A stretch of 64,000 nucleotides of DNA from Helicobacter hepaticus ATCC 51449 (GTDB taxonomy: Bacteria; Campylobacterota; Campylobacteria; Campylobacterales; Helicobacteraceae): positions 372,001-436,000 of the forward strand of contig NC_004917.1 in assembly GCF_000007905.1 (NCBI RefSeq), given 5' to 3'. Below the pieces are notes generated by a model. It saw nothing but the letters and a program-made list of their open reading frames with translations, ran no database searches and was not told where the DNA came from. Below are positions 47,000 through 56,133 of the stretch, one piece after another; the stretch's first letter is position 1; the number at the start of each line of letters is the position of its first letter. The position numbers and the translations under genes are program-made.

Positions 47000-47550
47000 T
47001 TGCACAAAATAAAATCGTTAGTATTGAATACGAAGTCTTTAATCAAGCTGACAATACGCTACTTGATTCAAACAAAAATGGTGCGCCACTTGAATTTCTT
47101 GTCGGTTCAGGACAAGTCATTAGCGGGCTTGAGAATGCCCTTATGGGGGCAAGTATAGGTGACAATGTCAAAGCTACTATTGCACCTGAAGATGCTTATG
47201 GAACTTATCAAAGCGACTTTGTGCAGGAAGTAGCACGAGAGCAATTTGAGGGCATTGAGCTTAAAGCAGGTATGACACTTTTTGGACAAGGGGAAGATGG
47301 GCAAACTGTGCAAGTGAGTGTCAAAGATTTCAATGATAAATTTGTTATCATTGATTATAATCACCCTCTTGCAGGCAAAACACTTAATTTTGATGTGAAA
47401 ATCATCGATGTGCGCGAAGCAACAGAAATGGAAATTTTGCAAGGTGGTGTTGGTGGGGGCTGTGGCTGCAGTAGTGGTGGCGGACATAGCGGTGGAGGTT
47501 GCTGCGGTGGTGGCGGACATAGCGGTGGGGGCTGTGGCTGCAGCCACTAG
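46996..47550 (+). CDS. slyD: FKBP-type prolyl isomerase and nickel chaperone SlyD
   Basis: 184 residues. An FKBP domain (about 1-65 and 125-150) with an inserted chaperone flap (QSDFVQEVAREQFEGIELKA region), then a C-terminal tail from about residue 150 made almost only of Gly, Cys, His and Ser (GGGCGCSSGGGHSGGGCCGG and onward). Such tails bind nickel in SlyD, which helps hydrogenase and urease maturation. The tail is repetitive at the DNA level (GGHSGGG units), so its length may vary. The start overlaps the upstream stop (ATGA). Confidence 0.93.
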   Translation: MIAQNKIVSIEYEVFNQADNTLLDSNKNGAPLEFLVGSGQVISGLENALMGASIGDNVKATIAPEDAYGTYQSDFVQEVAREQFEGIELKAGMTLFGQGEDGQTVQVSVKDFNDKFVIIDYNHPLAGKTLNFDVKIIDVREATEMEILQGGVGGGCGCSSGGGHSGGGCCGGGGHSGGGCGCSH

Positions 47551-47571
47551 GTCTTAAGGCAATAAAATCCT

Positions 47572-47597
47572 AGAATCTAAATGTAAGTTTAGATTCT
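47572..47597 (+). terminator. perfect hairpin between slyD and selC
   Basis: AGAATCTAAA (47572-47581) and TTTAGATTCT (47588-47597) form a perfect 10-bp stem with a 6-base loop. There is no T-run after it, so it may terminate poorly or protect the 3' end of the slyD transcript. It lies six bases upstream of the tRNA. Confidence 0.4.
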
Positions 47598-47602
47598 CTG
47601 CA

Positions 47603-47701
47603 AGGAGAGCAAACGTCTCTGGTGGGCGTCTTGGGCTTCAAACCCATTGAAGGATTAGGTGTCTAATTCTTGGGGAGTTCGATTCTCTCGCTCTCCTGCC
47701 A
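47603..47701 (+). tRNA. selC: tRNA-Sec (anticodon TCA)
   Basis: A 99-base tRNA with the marks of selenocysteine tRNA: an 8-bp acceptor stem (AGGAGAGC 47603-47610 with GCTCTCCT 47690-47697), a 5-bp T stem around GTTCGATT (together 13 bp), a long variable arm (GATTAG/CTAATT) and the anticodon loop CTTCAAA with TCA at 47638-47640. CCA is encoded (47699-47701) after discriminator G. It would read UGA as selenocysteine with SelB and a SECIS element. selA, selB, selD and any selenoprotein gene lie outside this window. Confidence 0.92.
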
Positions 47702-47733
47702 ATTTAATAGGATATATATATTAAGGATTCATT

Positions 47734-48000
47734 ATGGAAGCTCAACTTATGGCACTTGCGATTCAAACTTATAAACTCACGCTCATTCTTTCGCTTCCTA
47801 TGCTTTTAGCTGGGCTTATTGTGGGTTTGCTTATTAGTATTTTTCAGGCTACCACGCAGATTAATGAAATGACACTCACTTTTGTGCCAAAGATTCTCGC
47901 AGTTGTTGCTGTAATTATATTTACTATGCCGTGGATGATAAATATGATTACAGATTATACGCGTATGCTTTTTACAATGATTTCTAATATTAATTTTTAG
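47734..48000 (+). CDS. fliQ: flagellar export protein FliQ
   Basis: 88 residues, two membrane helices with LPMLLAGLIVGLLISIFQA and TQINEMTLTFVPKILAV, the FliQ/SpaQ signature. Part of the export gate of the flagellar type III apparatus, in the inner membrane. Length normal. Its stop is three bases before the murB GTG. Confidence 0.95.
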   Translation: MEAQLMALAIQTYKLTLILSLPMLLAGLIVGLLISIFQATTQINEMTLTFVPKILAVVAVIIFTMPWMINMITDYTRMLFTMISNINF

Positions 48001-48003
48001 CCT

Positions 48004-48795
48004 GTGCAAACTCACATTATTAATTTTGCAAAGTATTCAAGTATCAAAATCGGTGCGCCACTTGAAGTTTCTCTTATACAAACTCCACAAGATGCTATTT
48101 CTGCCCTTTCACAAAATATGCGCATTATTGGCAAAGCGAACAATCTCCTTGTCTCACCCGCAGCACAAAAACTTGCTATGCTTGATAAGCATTTTGCATA
48201 TCTTAAAGATTGTGGTAATTATATTGAAATTGGTGGTGCATATAGTTCTGGGCGGATTTTTAGCTATTTTAAATCACACAATCTTGCTGGTGCAGAGTTC
48301 CTGCAAGCCTTACCCGGAAGTTTGGGTGGATTAGTCAAAATGAATGCAGGAATGAAAAGCTATGAAATTAAACAACTTCTTCAAGCAATAAATGTCAATG
48401 GAAAGTGGCAAGATAGAGAATCTTTCCCTATGAATTATCGTGATAGTGGTATAGAGGGTGTTATCCTTGCTGCCAGATTCCATAAACGAGAGGGTTTCAA
48501 CAATGCACTTCAAGCAGATTTTATCGCTCTGCGTAAGAATCACCCTAAAGAGCCAAGCTGCGGGAGCTGCTTTAAAAATCCAAAAGGAGATTTTGCAGGA
48601 CGCCTTTTAGAATCTGTAGGCTTAAAAGGCTATTGTATTGGAGATGCAGCCTTTAGTGAAAAACACGCAAACTTTCTTATTAATAAAGGCAAGGCTACCT
48701 TTGAAGATGCGCTCTCTCTTATCACACTTGCCAAAAAACGTGTATTTGAAGCAAGCGGAATTGATTTAGAGTGCGAAGTGCAGATTCTACAATAA
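48004..48795 (+). CDS. murB: UDP-N-acetylenolpyruvoylglucosamine reductase
   Basis: NADPH-dependent flavoenzyme that completes UDP-MurNAc for peptidoglycan. 263 residues from a GTG start. FAD-binding segments are KANNLLVSP and GAEFLQALPGSLGGLVKMNAG. The catalytic region is CGSCFKNPKGDFAGRLLESV, and the C-terminus carries HANFLINKGKAT. It is the short MurB form seen in Helicobacter. Confidence 0.92.
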   Translation: MQTHIINFAKYSSIKIGAPLEVSLIQTPQDAISALSQNMRIIGKANNLLVSPAAQKLAMLDKHFAYLKDCGNYIEIGGAYSSGRIFSYFKSHNLAGAEFLQALPGSLGGLVKMNAGMKSYEIKQLLQAINVNGKWQDRESFPMNYRDSGIEGVILAARFHKREGFNNALQADFIALRKNHPKEPSCGSCFKNPKGDFAGRLLESVGLKGYCIGDAAFSEKHANFLINKGKATFEDALSLITLAKKRVFEASGIDLECEVQILQ

Positions 48796-48817
48796 AATAA
48801 TCAAATGATAATATTCC

Positions 48818-49171
48818 TTATTTTTTACCCTCATTTGATAAAATTTTTAATACATCAACATTAAAGTGTCCCGTATTGGTTGCCTTAAGATATTCAAATT
48901 CAGCAAAATATTGCTTACAGACTATTTGTCCATTAGCATTAATATTAAAATCTTTACCCACATCAAAACTGCTTATCAATTCTTTATATGCTTTTTCACA
49001 ATCTTGCATATTTCCTCCAGCCCAAGCTAAAGTATTAACTTTTAAATCAAATAATTTTATAGCCATCTTTCGCTCACTGGACAAATCATCATATTTTAAA
49101 CCTTTAAACGGGTTTGCTTCTAAATATAATATGCTAAAGAGACAACAAAACATAAACCAACTTTTTTTCAT
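48818..49171 (-). CDS. hypothetical exported protein
   Basis: 117 residues. Signal peptide (about 1-19, MKKSWFMFCCLFSILYLEA), cleaved probably before NPFKGLKYDD. The mature part is small, charged and probably helical, with two Cys residues (MQDCEKAY and IVCKQYF) that could form a disulfide. No known family is recognised. Convergent with murB; a 9-bp inverted repeat (48800-48808 with 48831-48839) spans the junction. Confidence 0.6.
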   Translation of the reverse strand: MKKSWFMFCCLFSILYLEANPFKGLKYDDLSSERKMAIKLFDLKVNTLAWAGGNMQDCEKAYKELISSFDVGKDFNINANGQIVCKQYFAEFEYLKATNTGHFNVDVLKILSNEGKK

Positions 49172-49301
49172 TCTTAATATTCCTTTCCCTACTCATTTCC
49201 TTTTTGGTATAATTATAGCTTATTTTTTACTTGCATAAAAAGAAAATAAGGCAATTACAAGTTTATTATAAGGATTTTTTGCTAAAATCGTGTGCTTATT
49301 T

Positions 49302-49307
49302 TATAAT
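49302..49307 (+). promoter_or_regulatory. candidate -10 element for secG operon
   Basis: A perfect TATAAT, 28 bases before the secG ATG, preceded by an AT-rich stretch. Confidence 0.5.
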
Positions 49308-49335
49308 TGCTTGATTTTTATTATTTGGAGAATAA

Positions 49336-49734
49336 ATGACAACCACTCTTTTTGTTGTGCAAATTGTCTTAGCAGTGTTTATTACTATTATCGTGCTTTT
49401 ACAAAAAAGCTCAAGTATTGGACTTGGAGCATATAGTGGGAGTAATGAATCTGTATTTGGGGCAAAAGGACCAGCTGGATTTTTAGCAAAATTTACTATG
49501 TTTTTGGGACTACTTTTTGTATTAAATACTATTGCTTTAAGCTACACTTATAATACACAAAGCCAAAAAAGTATCCTTGATTCTATTCCAAGCAATACAT
49601 TAGCCCCAGCAGCGCCAGCTGCACCAAATACGGATACAAAGGAGAGTGAAAACCCTTTTATTCTTAACGAAAATGTTGCTCCCTCTGCCCCACTCTTACA
49701 ACAAGAGCCTGTTCAAGGACAAAATGAAAAATAA
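49336..49734 (+). CDS. secG: Sec translocon subunit SecG
   Basis: 132 residues: two membrane helices (about 4-22 and 52-72) separated by the conserved cytoplasmic KSSSIGLGAYSGSNES loop and FGAKGPAGFLAKFT. The Ala/Pro/Gln-rich C-terminal tail is longer than in E. coli SecG, as is usual in this genus. It assists SecYE. Leads a run with frr and thrS. Confidence 0.93.
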   Translation: MTTTLFVVQIVLAVFITIIVLLQKSSSIGLGAYSGSNESVFGAKGPAGFLAKFTMFLGLLFVLNTIALSYTYNTQSQKSILDSIPSNTLAPAAPAAPNTDTKESENPFILNENVAPSAPLLQQEPVQGQNEK

Positions 49735-49748
49735 GTTAAAGGAAAATA

Positions 49749-50306
49749 ATGCTTAATGAGATTTTTAAAAATGCTAAGTCCCATATGGATAAGAGCATAG
49801 AATCTTTGCGTAGGGATTTTAGCACACTCCGCAGTGGTAAAGTAAGCGTAAATATCTTAGACAATGTTCGCGTAGATTATTATGGCACGCCCACACCCCT
49901 TAATCAAGTAGGCTCAGTTATTGCACAAGATGCTACAACAATTATCATTACCCCTTGGGAAAAACCGCTAATAAAAGATATTGAAAAATCTATTCAAGAA
50001 GCAAATATTGGCGTGAATCCAAATAGTGATAGCGAATGTGTCAAGCTCTTTTTTCCTCCTATGACACAAGAGCAACGCAAAGAAATAGCCAAAAATGCTA
50101 GATCTATGGGTGAAAAAGCCAAGGTTGCTATCCGCAATATCCGACAAGATGCAAACAATGCTATCAAAAAGCTAGAAAAAGATAAAAGCATTACTGAAGA
50201 TGAGAATAAAAAAGCACTTGAAGAAATTCAAAGATATACCGATGAATTTGTCAAAAAATGCGATGAAATGCTCAAACACAAAGAAGAAGAGGTGATGAAA
50301 GTATAG
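49749..50306 (+). CDS. frr: ribosome recycling factor
   Basis: 185 residues, full length. Three-helix bundle plus domain [22 protein letters not shown] and [32 protein letters not shown], and [18 protein letters not shown] near the C-terminus. With EF-G it splits post-termination ribosomes. It lies 14 bases after secG. Confidence 0.97.
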   Translation: MLNEIFKNAKSHMDKSIESLRRDFSTLRSGKVSVNILDNVRVDYYGTPTPLNQVGSVIAQDATTIIITPWEKPLIKDIEKSIQEANIGVNPNSDSECVKLFFPPMTQEQRKEIAKNARSMGEKAKVAIRNIRQDANNAIKKLEKDKSITEDENKKALEEIQRYTDEFVKKCDEMLKHKEEEVMKV

Positions 50307-50308
50307 CA

Positions 50309-52123
50309 ATGAGTGAAGTTATAGGCATTAAACACAATCAACATATTTATGACCTCTGCACAGCAGATGAACTTGGCATTACTGGGGATTCTATTAGTTT
50401 TGATAACTCTCAAGAATCTTTAGCAATTATTCGCCACTCTTGCGCACATCTAATGGCTCAAGCAATTAAAATCCTCTATCCAGAAGCGCAATTTTTTGTT
50501 GGACCTGTCGTTGATGAGGGTTTTTATTACGATTTCAAAGTCAATACTAAAATCAGTGAGGAAGATCTCCTTGTAATTGAAGCAAAAATGAAAGAGATTG
50601 CAAAAAATGCTTATCCTATCACTAAAATTACACTCTCACGCAAAGAAGCACAGGCACGATTTGCGCACGATGAACTTAAAGTAGCAGTAATGAGTCGTAT
50701 CCCCGATGAAAAACTAAGTATTTATACACAAGGTGATTTTGAGGATTTATGCAGGGGACCTCATCTCCCTAATACAAAACTTTTAGAACATTTCAAACTT
50801 ACCAAAATTGCAGGGGCATATCTTGGCGGCGATGAAAATGCGCAAATGCTTATTAGAATTTATGGCATTGCCTTTGCCGATAAGCAATCACTCAAAGATT
50901 ATCTATTCACACTTGAAGAAGCCAAAAAACGTGATCATCGCAAACTTGGGCAAGAAATGGGACTTTTTACCTTTGATGAGGAAATTGGCGCAGGATTACC
51001 TATATGGCTACCAAAAGGAGCTAGATTAAGACATAATATTGAGCATTTACTCACTCAAGCACTCAAAGAACGAGGCTATGAACCTGTAAGAGGACCAGAG
51101 ATTCTCAAAAGTGATGTATGGAAAAAAAGTGGACATTATAGCAATTACAAAGAAAATATGTATTTTACGATTATTGATGAACAAGAGTATGGCATTAAAC
51201 CTATGAATTGTGTCGGGCATATTAAAGTCTATCAAAGCTCTCCACGAAGTTATAGAGAATTGCCACTGCGTTTTTACGAATATGGCATAGTGCATAGACA
51301 CGAACGAAGCGGTGTGTTACACGGGCTTTTGCGCGTGAGAGAATTTACTCAAGATGATGCACATATTTTTTGTATGACAAGTCAAATCAAGTCTGAAGTG
51401 AATCAGATTCTTGATTTTACAAAAGGCATTATGAATGCTTTTGGATTCCATTATGAAATGGAACTCTCCACACGTCCACAAAAATCTATTGGCAATGATG
51501 AAGTATGGGAAAATGCTACAGCAGCACTCAAAAGTGCGCTTGAAGAAAATCACATAAGTTATCAAATTGATGAAGGAGGAGGAGCATTCTATGGTCCTAA
51601 GATTGATATTAAAATCACTGATGCACTTAAACGCAAATGGCAATGTGGCACGATACAAATTGATATGAATCTCCCTGAACGCTTTGAGTTAAGCTATACA
51701 GATGAACATAATGTCCAAGTGCAGCCTGTTATGATTCATCGTGCAATTCTTGGCTCATTTGAACGATTTGTGGCGATATTGACAGAGCATTTTGGGGGTG
51801 AGTTTCCGTTATTTATCGCACCTACACAAGTGATTTTAATTCCTATTGGTGAAGCGCAACTTGAATATGCAAGAATCTTGCGTGATAAAATCATTACTCA
51901 AAGTGGTGCATATGCCGAACTTATGGATAAGAATGAAAGCTTAAGTAAAAAAATACGACTTGCTGAAAAGCAGCGTGTGCCTTTGATTGTTGTTATCGGG
52001 GCAAAAGAAGTGGAGAGCAAAATCCTTGCAATCCGAGATAGGCGGGAGAAATCACAATATGAGCTCCCTGAAGAAGCATTCATTGCTACATTGAAAACAA
52101 AAATAGGAGAGGTTAGTTTTTGA
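50309..52123 (+). CDS. thrS: threonyl-tRNA synthetase
   Basis: 604 residues. A shortened N-terminal TGS-like region (1-40), an editing domain ([16 protein letters not shown] and [18 protein letters not shown] with the HxxxH and Cys/His zinc-type residues), the class II catalytic core ([35 protein letters not shown], motif 3 [17 protein letters not shown]) and an anticodon-binding domain. The start lies two bases after frr. The stop overlaps the infC TTG. Confidence 0.97.
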   Translation: MSEVIGIKHNQHIYDLCTADELGITGDSISFDNSQESLAIIRHSCAHLMAQAIKILYPEAQFFVGPVVDEGFYYDFKVNTKISEEDLLVIEAKMKEIAKNAYPITKITLSRKEAQARFAHDELKVAVMSRIPDEKLSIYTQGDFEDLCRGPHLPNTKLLEHFKLTKIAGAYLGGDENAQMLIRIYGIAFADKQSLKDYLFTLEEAKKRDHRKLGQEMGLFTFDEEIGAGLPIWLPKGARLRHNIEHLLTQALKERGYEPVRGPEILKSDVWKKSGHYSNYKENMYFTIIDEQEYGIKPMNCVGHIKVYQSSPRSYRELPLRFYEYGIVHRHERSGVLHGLLRVREFTQDDAHIFCMTSQIKSEVNQILDFTKGIMNAFGFHYEMELSTRPQKSIGNDEVWENATAALKSALEENHISYQIDEGGGAFYGPKIDIKITDALKRKWQCGTIQIDMNLPERFELSYTDEHNVQVQPVMIHRAILGSFERFVAILTEHFGGEFPLFIAPTQVILIPIGEAQLEYARILRDKIITQSGAYAELMDKNESLSKKIRLAEKQRVPLIVVIGAKEVESKILAIRDRREKSQYELPEEAFIATLKTKIGEVSF

Positions 52124-52644
52124 GCAAAGAAGAAGTATTACTCAATGAGGAGATAGATTTTAAGGAAGTGCGCTGCGTAAGTGATAATGGCGAGGTATAC
52201 GGCATTATTTCATCTAAAGAAGCCTTAAATCTTGCCCATAAAGCTGGGCTTGATTTGGTGTTGATTTCACCTAATGCCAAACCACCTGTGTGCAAAATAA
52301 TGGATTATGGTAAATTTCGTTACCAAGCTGAAAAAAAGCAAAAAGAAGCACGCAAAAAGCAAAAACAAATTGAGATTAAAGAGATTAAACTTTCAACTCA
52401 AATTGCCCAAAATGATATTAACTACAAAGTAAAGCACGCGATTGAATTTTTAGAATCTGGTAAGCACGTAAAGTTTAAAGTATTTCTCAAACAACGTGAA
52501 CTCAATATCCCCGATGCGGGAATGGATACACTTGGCAAAGTCGCGGTTATGCTTGAGGATATTGCAATCGCAGAAAAAGAGCCAAAACTAGAGGGAAAAC
52601 ACCTTAATGTGCTCTATGTGCCAAAGAAAAAAGAAAAACACTAA
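52120..52644 (+). CDS. infC: translation initiation factor IF-3
   Basis: 174 residues. The start is TTG at 52120, overlapping the thrS TGA by four bases; no ATG is available at the right place. IF-3 genes often use rare start codons, which gives autoregulation because IF-3 rejects such initiation. Segments [20 protein letters not shown] and [23 protein letters not shown] sequence identify the N- and C-domains. First of the infC-rpmI-rplT set. Confidence 0.96.
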   Translation: MSKEEVLLNEEIDFKEVRCVSDNGEVYGIISSKEALNLAHKAGLDLVLISPNAKPPVCKIMDYGKFRYQAEKKQKEARKKQKQIEIKEIKLSTQIAQNDINYKVKHAIEFLESGKHVKFKVFLKQRELNIPDAGMDTLGKVAVMLEDIAIAEKEPKLEGKHLNVLYVPKKKEKH

Positions 52645-52666
52645 ATCTTATGAAAGGAGAGAGATA

Positions 52667-52861
52667 ATGCCAAAGATGAAAACAAATCGTGGTGCAGCAA
52701 AGCGTTTTAAGCTTAAAAAAAATGCAATCAAACGTGGTAGTGCATTTAAAAATCATATATTGACAAAAAAATCGCACCAGCGCAAAGCTAATTTAAATGC
52801 ACCAAAATATGTTCATAGCACAAATGTTGATTCTGTAAAAAGCCTACTTTGTATGGCTTAG
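52667..52861 (+). CDS. rpmI: ribosomal protein L35
   Basis: 64 residues from the ATG at 52667 (AAAGGAGAGAG ahead). Very basic: [19 protein letters not shown] and [14 protein letters not shown]. Upstream frame extension lies inside infC and is not translated. Normal length. Confidence 0.96.
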   Translation: MPKMKTNRGAAKRFKLKKNAIKRGSAFKNHILTKKSHQRKANLNAPKYVHSTNVDSVKSLLCMA

Positions 52862-52943
52862 AGAATCCACTCCCCATAAAACAAGATTTATGGGTAAGAG
52901 AAGCGATAGCTTACACCTCAATTTAAAGGTAAAGGAGAAATAA

Positions 52944-53297
52944 ATGAGAGTAAAAACAGGCGTTGTCCGAAGACGAAGACATAAAAAGATTCTAAAACTT
53001 GCGCGAGGCTTTTATAGCGGACGCCGCAAACATTTTAGAAAGGCAAAAGAACAACTTGAGCGCAGTATGTGCTATGCTTTCCGGGATAGAAAACAAAAGA
53101 AGCGTGATTTTAGACGATTATGGATTACACGTATTAATGCTGCGTGTAAAATGAATGGAGTAAGCTATTCACGCTTTATTCACGCTCTTAAACTCGCAAA
53201 TATTGAGCTTGATAGAAAAACACTTGCAGATATGGCAATGAATGATATAAACGCGTTTAATGCAGTGCTTGCAAGCGTAAAAAATAAACTAAAATAA
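52944..53297 (+). CDS. rplT: ribosomal protein L20
   Basis: 117 residues: [20 protein letters not shown] at the N-terminus and [20 protein letters not shown] in the middle, the L20 signature. An early assembly protein of the large subunit and, in other bacteria, a translational repressor of this operon. About 80 bases separate it from rpmI, enough for a regulatory structure. Confidence 0.97.
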   Translation: MRVKTGVVRRRRHKKILKLARGFYSGRRKHFRKAKEQLERSMCYAFRDRKQKKRDFRRLWITRINAACKMNGVSYSRFIHALKLANIELDRKTLADMAMNDINAFNAVLASVKNKLK

Positions 53298-53301
53298 AAA
53301 T

Positions 53302-53323
53302 AAGGCAAGATAAATCTTGCCTT
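53302..53323 (+). terminator. intrinsic terminator after rplT
   Basis: AAGGCAAGA (53302-53310), loop TAAA, TCTTGCCTT (53315-53323): a perfect 9-bp stem seven bases after the rplT stop, followed by a mixed T/A tract. Confidence 0.6.
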
Positions 53324-53457
53324 TATATAAACTTTATATTTACCCCACTCCCAATAGAATAAACTAATAAATAATGCTAATAATATAGACTTTTAAGTCC
53401 TACCTTGATAGAATCTAGGCTTTTAATTTCAAAGTATAACCTTTGTAAGGAGCATTT

Positions 53458-54615
53458 ATGCAGGATATACCACAATTTGCACAAATGCAAAATACTATAT
53501 TTCCTTTTATGGGCTCATTTGTATTTATTGTGCTTCATATCTATATTTACAAAGCATTGCTCAAATCGCTTTCAACTAAGCTTTTTGTACGCTTTGTATG
53601 GAAAATTTTTACCTGCTTTAATGCTGTAGGTTGTATAGCTTATCTTTTTTTGCGTGATAGCGCTTATGTGCCACAAGGAATTTATTTTCTACTCTCGTTT
53701 TGTTTGGGCATTACTTTTTTATTTGCAATGGCTGCTTTTTTCTATCAATGTTGCTCTCTTATAATAATGACATTACACACCAAATCTGCACGTTCTCGCT
53801 GGAGACATAGGGCAAAAGTGAGCATTTTTCTCTTTGCCCTCATTATGCTTGTCTTTGGCACTTATAATGGCACAAAAAACCCTAATATTGTGCATATAAG
53901 TATTGAATTAGAAGGATTAAGCACACCTATTAAAGCAGCAGTTTTAAGTGATGTGCATATCGGTGGGCTTATAGAGGAAAATAAAGTCAAACAAATTGTC
54001 AAAATAACAAATGAGCTTAATGCAGATATGATATTTCTTACAGGAGACATTGTAGATGCACCACTAAAAAATGTGCAAAATGCTCTTAATGAACTCAAAA
54101 ATCTTAGAGCAAATGATGGCATATTTTATGTATTGGGTAATCACGAATATTTCCACGATGTAGAAAATATTCTTAAAGAGCTCAAATCATTTGGATTTTA
54201 TATACTTATCAATCAAAATTACACTCTTAAAGACACGCTTAATATCGTGGGAATAGCTGATTTTATGGGCTGGCGCATAGGGCATTTAGAACCAAATATT
54301 GATGAGGCATTAAAAAATATAAATCCTCATCTCCCTACAATTCTCCTTGCACATCAACCTAAAGTCATTAATTATCTCAAAGCACCTTATGATAAAGTTG
54401 ATTTAGTAGTAAGCGGACATACACACGGCGGACAAATTTTTCCATTCTCACTTGCTATGCTCTTGCAACAACCTTTTATTTCTGGATTACATACATTAGA
54501 GAATCTTCATCAAACAAAAGTATATGTCTCACAAGGCACAGGATTTTGGGGACCACCTATGCGCATTGGGAGCAACCACGAAATTACGCTCCTTGAGCTT
54601 GTGCCTCCTCACTAA
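53458..54615 (+). CDS. membrane-anchored metallophosphoesterase
   Basis: 385 residues with AAGGAGC before the ATG. Four hydrophobic segments occupy residues 15-150. The C-terminal calcineurin-like domain has LSDVHIGG, LTGDIVDA, VLGNHEYFH and VVSGHTHGGQIFP, the full set of dinuclear-metal ligands. It belongs to the YkuE/YpbG type, proposed to act on phospholipid-linked or nucleotide substrates such as UDP-diacylglucosamine; the substrate here is not determined. Its last 32 bases overlap a convergent gene. Confidence 0.85.
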   Translation: MQDIPQFAQMQNTIFPFMGSFVFIVLHIYIYKALLKSLSTKLFVRFVWKIFTCFNAVGCIAYLFLRDSAYVPQGIYFLLSFCLGITFLFAMAAFFYQCCSLIIMTLHTKSARSRWRHRAKVSIFLFALIMLVFGTYNGTKNPNIVHISIELEGLSTPIKAAVLSDVHIGGLIEENKVKQIVKITNELNADMIFLTGDIVDAPLKNVQNALNELKNLRANDGIFYVLGNHEYFHDVENILKELKSFGFYILINQNYTLKDTLNIVGIADFMGWRIGHLEPNIDEALKNINPHLPTILLAHQPKVINYLKAPYDKVDLVVSGHTHGGQIFPFSLAMLLQQPFISGLHTLENLHQTKVYVSQGTGFWGPPMRIGSNHEITLLELVPPH

Positions 54616-55419
54616 GATTCTTATCCTCATCATTCATTTCATTGCTTTCATCGGCTATATTTTGTTGGGGGACTTTTTGCTCCTCTTTGCCCTCTTGTGC
54701 ATCTTGCATCTCTTGTGATAAATCCTGTATAGACTCTTGTGTTGTATGTTCTTGCTCAGATTGTTTTTCTTGTTCTTCCACTTCTTGTTTTGGAGTTTGA
54801 ATCAAAATTTCAGGCTGTGGAATTTGTGGCTTTAAAATATCTATATCTTGGTTATGGCTTTTTTGCATTTTTTGTGCGAATTTATTTGAAAGATAACAAT
54901 CCACATAGATTCTATATAAAAATGGTTCTTTTGCTTCAAAATTTGGCACAATTACTGCAAAATCATTGCTCTCTCCTACTCCAATATCAATACTAATGGT
55001 TGTGCCTGATGAGCTCTTTGGTATAATCGTATTAAGCACTTGCAGGACTTTATTATTCTTTTCATCACGCACTTCATTCACAGCAATATAACATTCATTA
55101 ATGGCAATTTTTCCCTTATGTGTGATATGCCCTGCCACAAAAAAACCTTTGGTATATTGCATAGCGTGTGCACTTGTAATATTTACATCTATAGGGTATA
55201 ACACACGTTGCATTACAAATTGCAATACAACAGGAGTAGAAAAAATCACCAATATAGAAAGAAAAAAGAAGAAGCTTGCAATAAATCTCCTACCTCGTAG
55301 CAACAATCCAAGTGTAAAAAGCATAATAAAAACAAAAAAATCCCAAGCAACACTGCAATCTCATATATAGAGAAATAAGACACCATTTGTAAGAGAAATG
55401 TTTTGAGATTTTCTGTCAT
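54584..55419 (-). pseudogene. membrane protein gene with apparent frameshift in a homopolymer
   Basis: An ATG at 55419 (AGGAATCCAA ahead) opens MTENLKTFLLQMVSYFSIYE and a membrane helix. At the seven-base homopolymer 55334-55340 one extra base would join this frame to a 246-residue ORF starting at 55324, continuing the hydrophobic run. That ORF has a second helix (about 15-40), a periplasmic-type beta domain (about 45-160), and a Glu/Gln-rich disordered C-terminus. Either the gene is broken, or it is phase-variable, or the sequence has an indel; translation from 55324 alone is also possible. It resembles epsilonproteobacterial two-helix proteins of unknown function. Confidence 0.55.
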
Positions 55420-55433
55420 TTGGATTCCTATTA

Positions 55434-56129
55434 TTAATGCTTACGTGAGGCTTTTTCCTCTATGCCACTTTGTCCCATACGCCTACGAAGCTCTTGCAAA
55501 ACACGCTCTGGAGTGATATGCTCTAAAGCCAAACCCACAAGTATATGATAAAATAAATCTGCACATTCATAAATAATTGCTTTCTCATCTTTATCCTTAA
55601 GAGCAAAACATAACTCCCCTGCTTCTTCAATGATTTTCTTGCCTATACCATTTACACCTTTAGCAAGAAGTGAAGCGGTATAAGAATGCTCTATATTCTC
55701 ACATCTTCTTTGCTCTATAATATGATAAAGATCATCAAGTATATGATACACACCTATAGGATACTTTTGTGGCATAGAAACAGGAGGATTTTGGCAATTT
55801 TTATCAAGTGAAAATATACGGAAAAAGCAACTTTTCTCTCCAGTATGGCAAGCTACACCTACTTGCTCCACAATAAAAATCAAACTATCATTATCACAAT
55901 CAAGTTTTACCTCTTTAATATGTTGTATGTGCCCACTTTGCTCACCTTTTTGCCAGATTCTCTGCTTAGAACGCGAAAAGTAGTGTGCGAGATGCGTTTG
56001 TAAGCTCAATTCAAGGGATTGCTTTGATGAATAAGCAAGCATAAGAATCTGTTGAGATTGCTTTTCTTGCACAATAGTTGGAATAAGCTCATAACGTTCC
56101 CAATCAATTTGCCTAAATACATCTTGCAT
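55434..56129 (-). CDS. hisI: bifunctional phosphoribosyl-AMP cyclohydrolase / phosphoribosyl-ATP pyrophosphatase
   Basis: 231 residues joining two steps of histidine synthesis. N-terminal HisI domain (about 1-115): SRSKQRIWQKGEQSGHIQ, LDCDNDSLIFIVEQVG and CHTGEKSCFF, with Asp and Cys metal ligands. C-terminal HisE domain (about 130-231): KGVNGIGKKIIEEAGELCFA and YECADLFYHILVGL. Usually called HisIE. No other his gene is adjacent, so the pathway is dispersed. Confidence 0.93.
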   Translation of the reverse strand: MQDVFRQIDWERYELIPTIVQEKQSQQILMLAYSSKQSLELSLQTHLAHYFSRSKQRIWQKGEQSGHIQHIKEVKLDCDNDSLIFIVEQVGVACHTGEKSCFFRIFSLDKNCQNPPVSMPQKYPIGVYHILDDLYHIIEQRRCENIEHSYTASLLAKGVNGIGKKIIEEAGELCFALKDKDEKAIIYECADLFYHILVGLALEHITPERVLQELRRRMGQSGIEEKASRKH

Positions 56130-56133
56130 AAAA

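Noticed and set aside
47107-47547. Ala/Thr-rich 146-codon frame antisense to slyD
   Set aside because: It is the shadow of the Gly/Cys/His tail; it has no ribosome site and is unlike any known protein.
48800-48839. Bidirectional terminator between murB and the convergent exported-protein gene
   Set aside because: The 9-bp inverted repeat has a 22-base loop, no GC-rich stem and no clean T-run, so I did not list it as a terminator.
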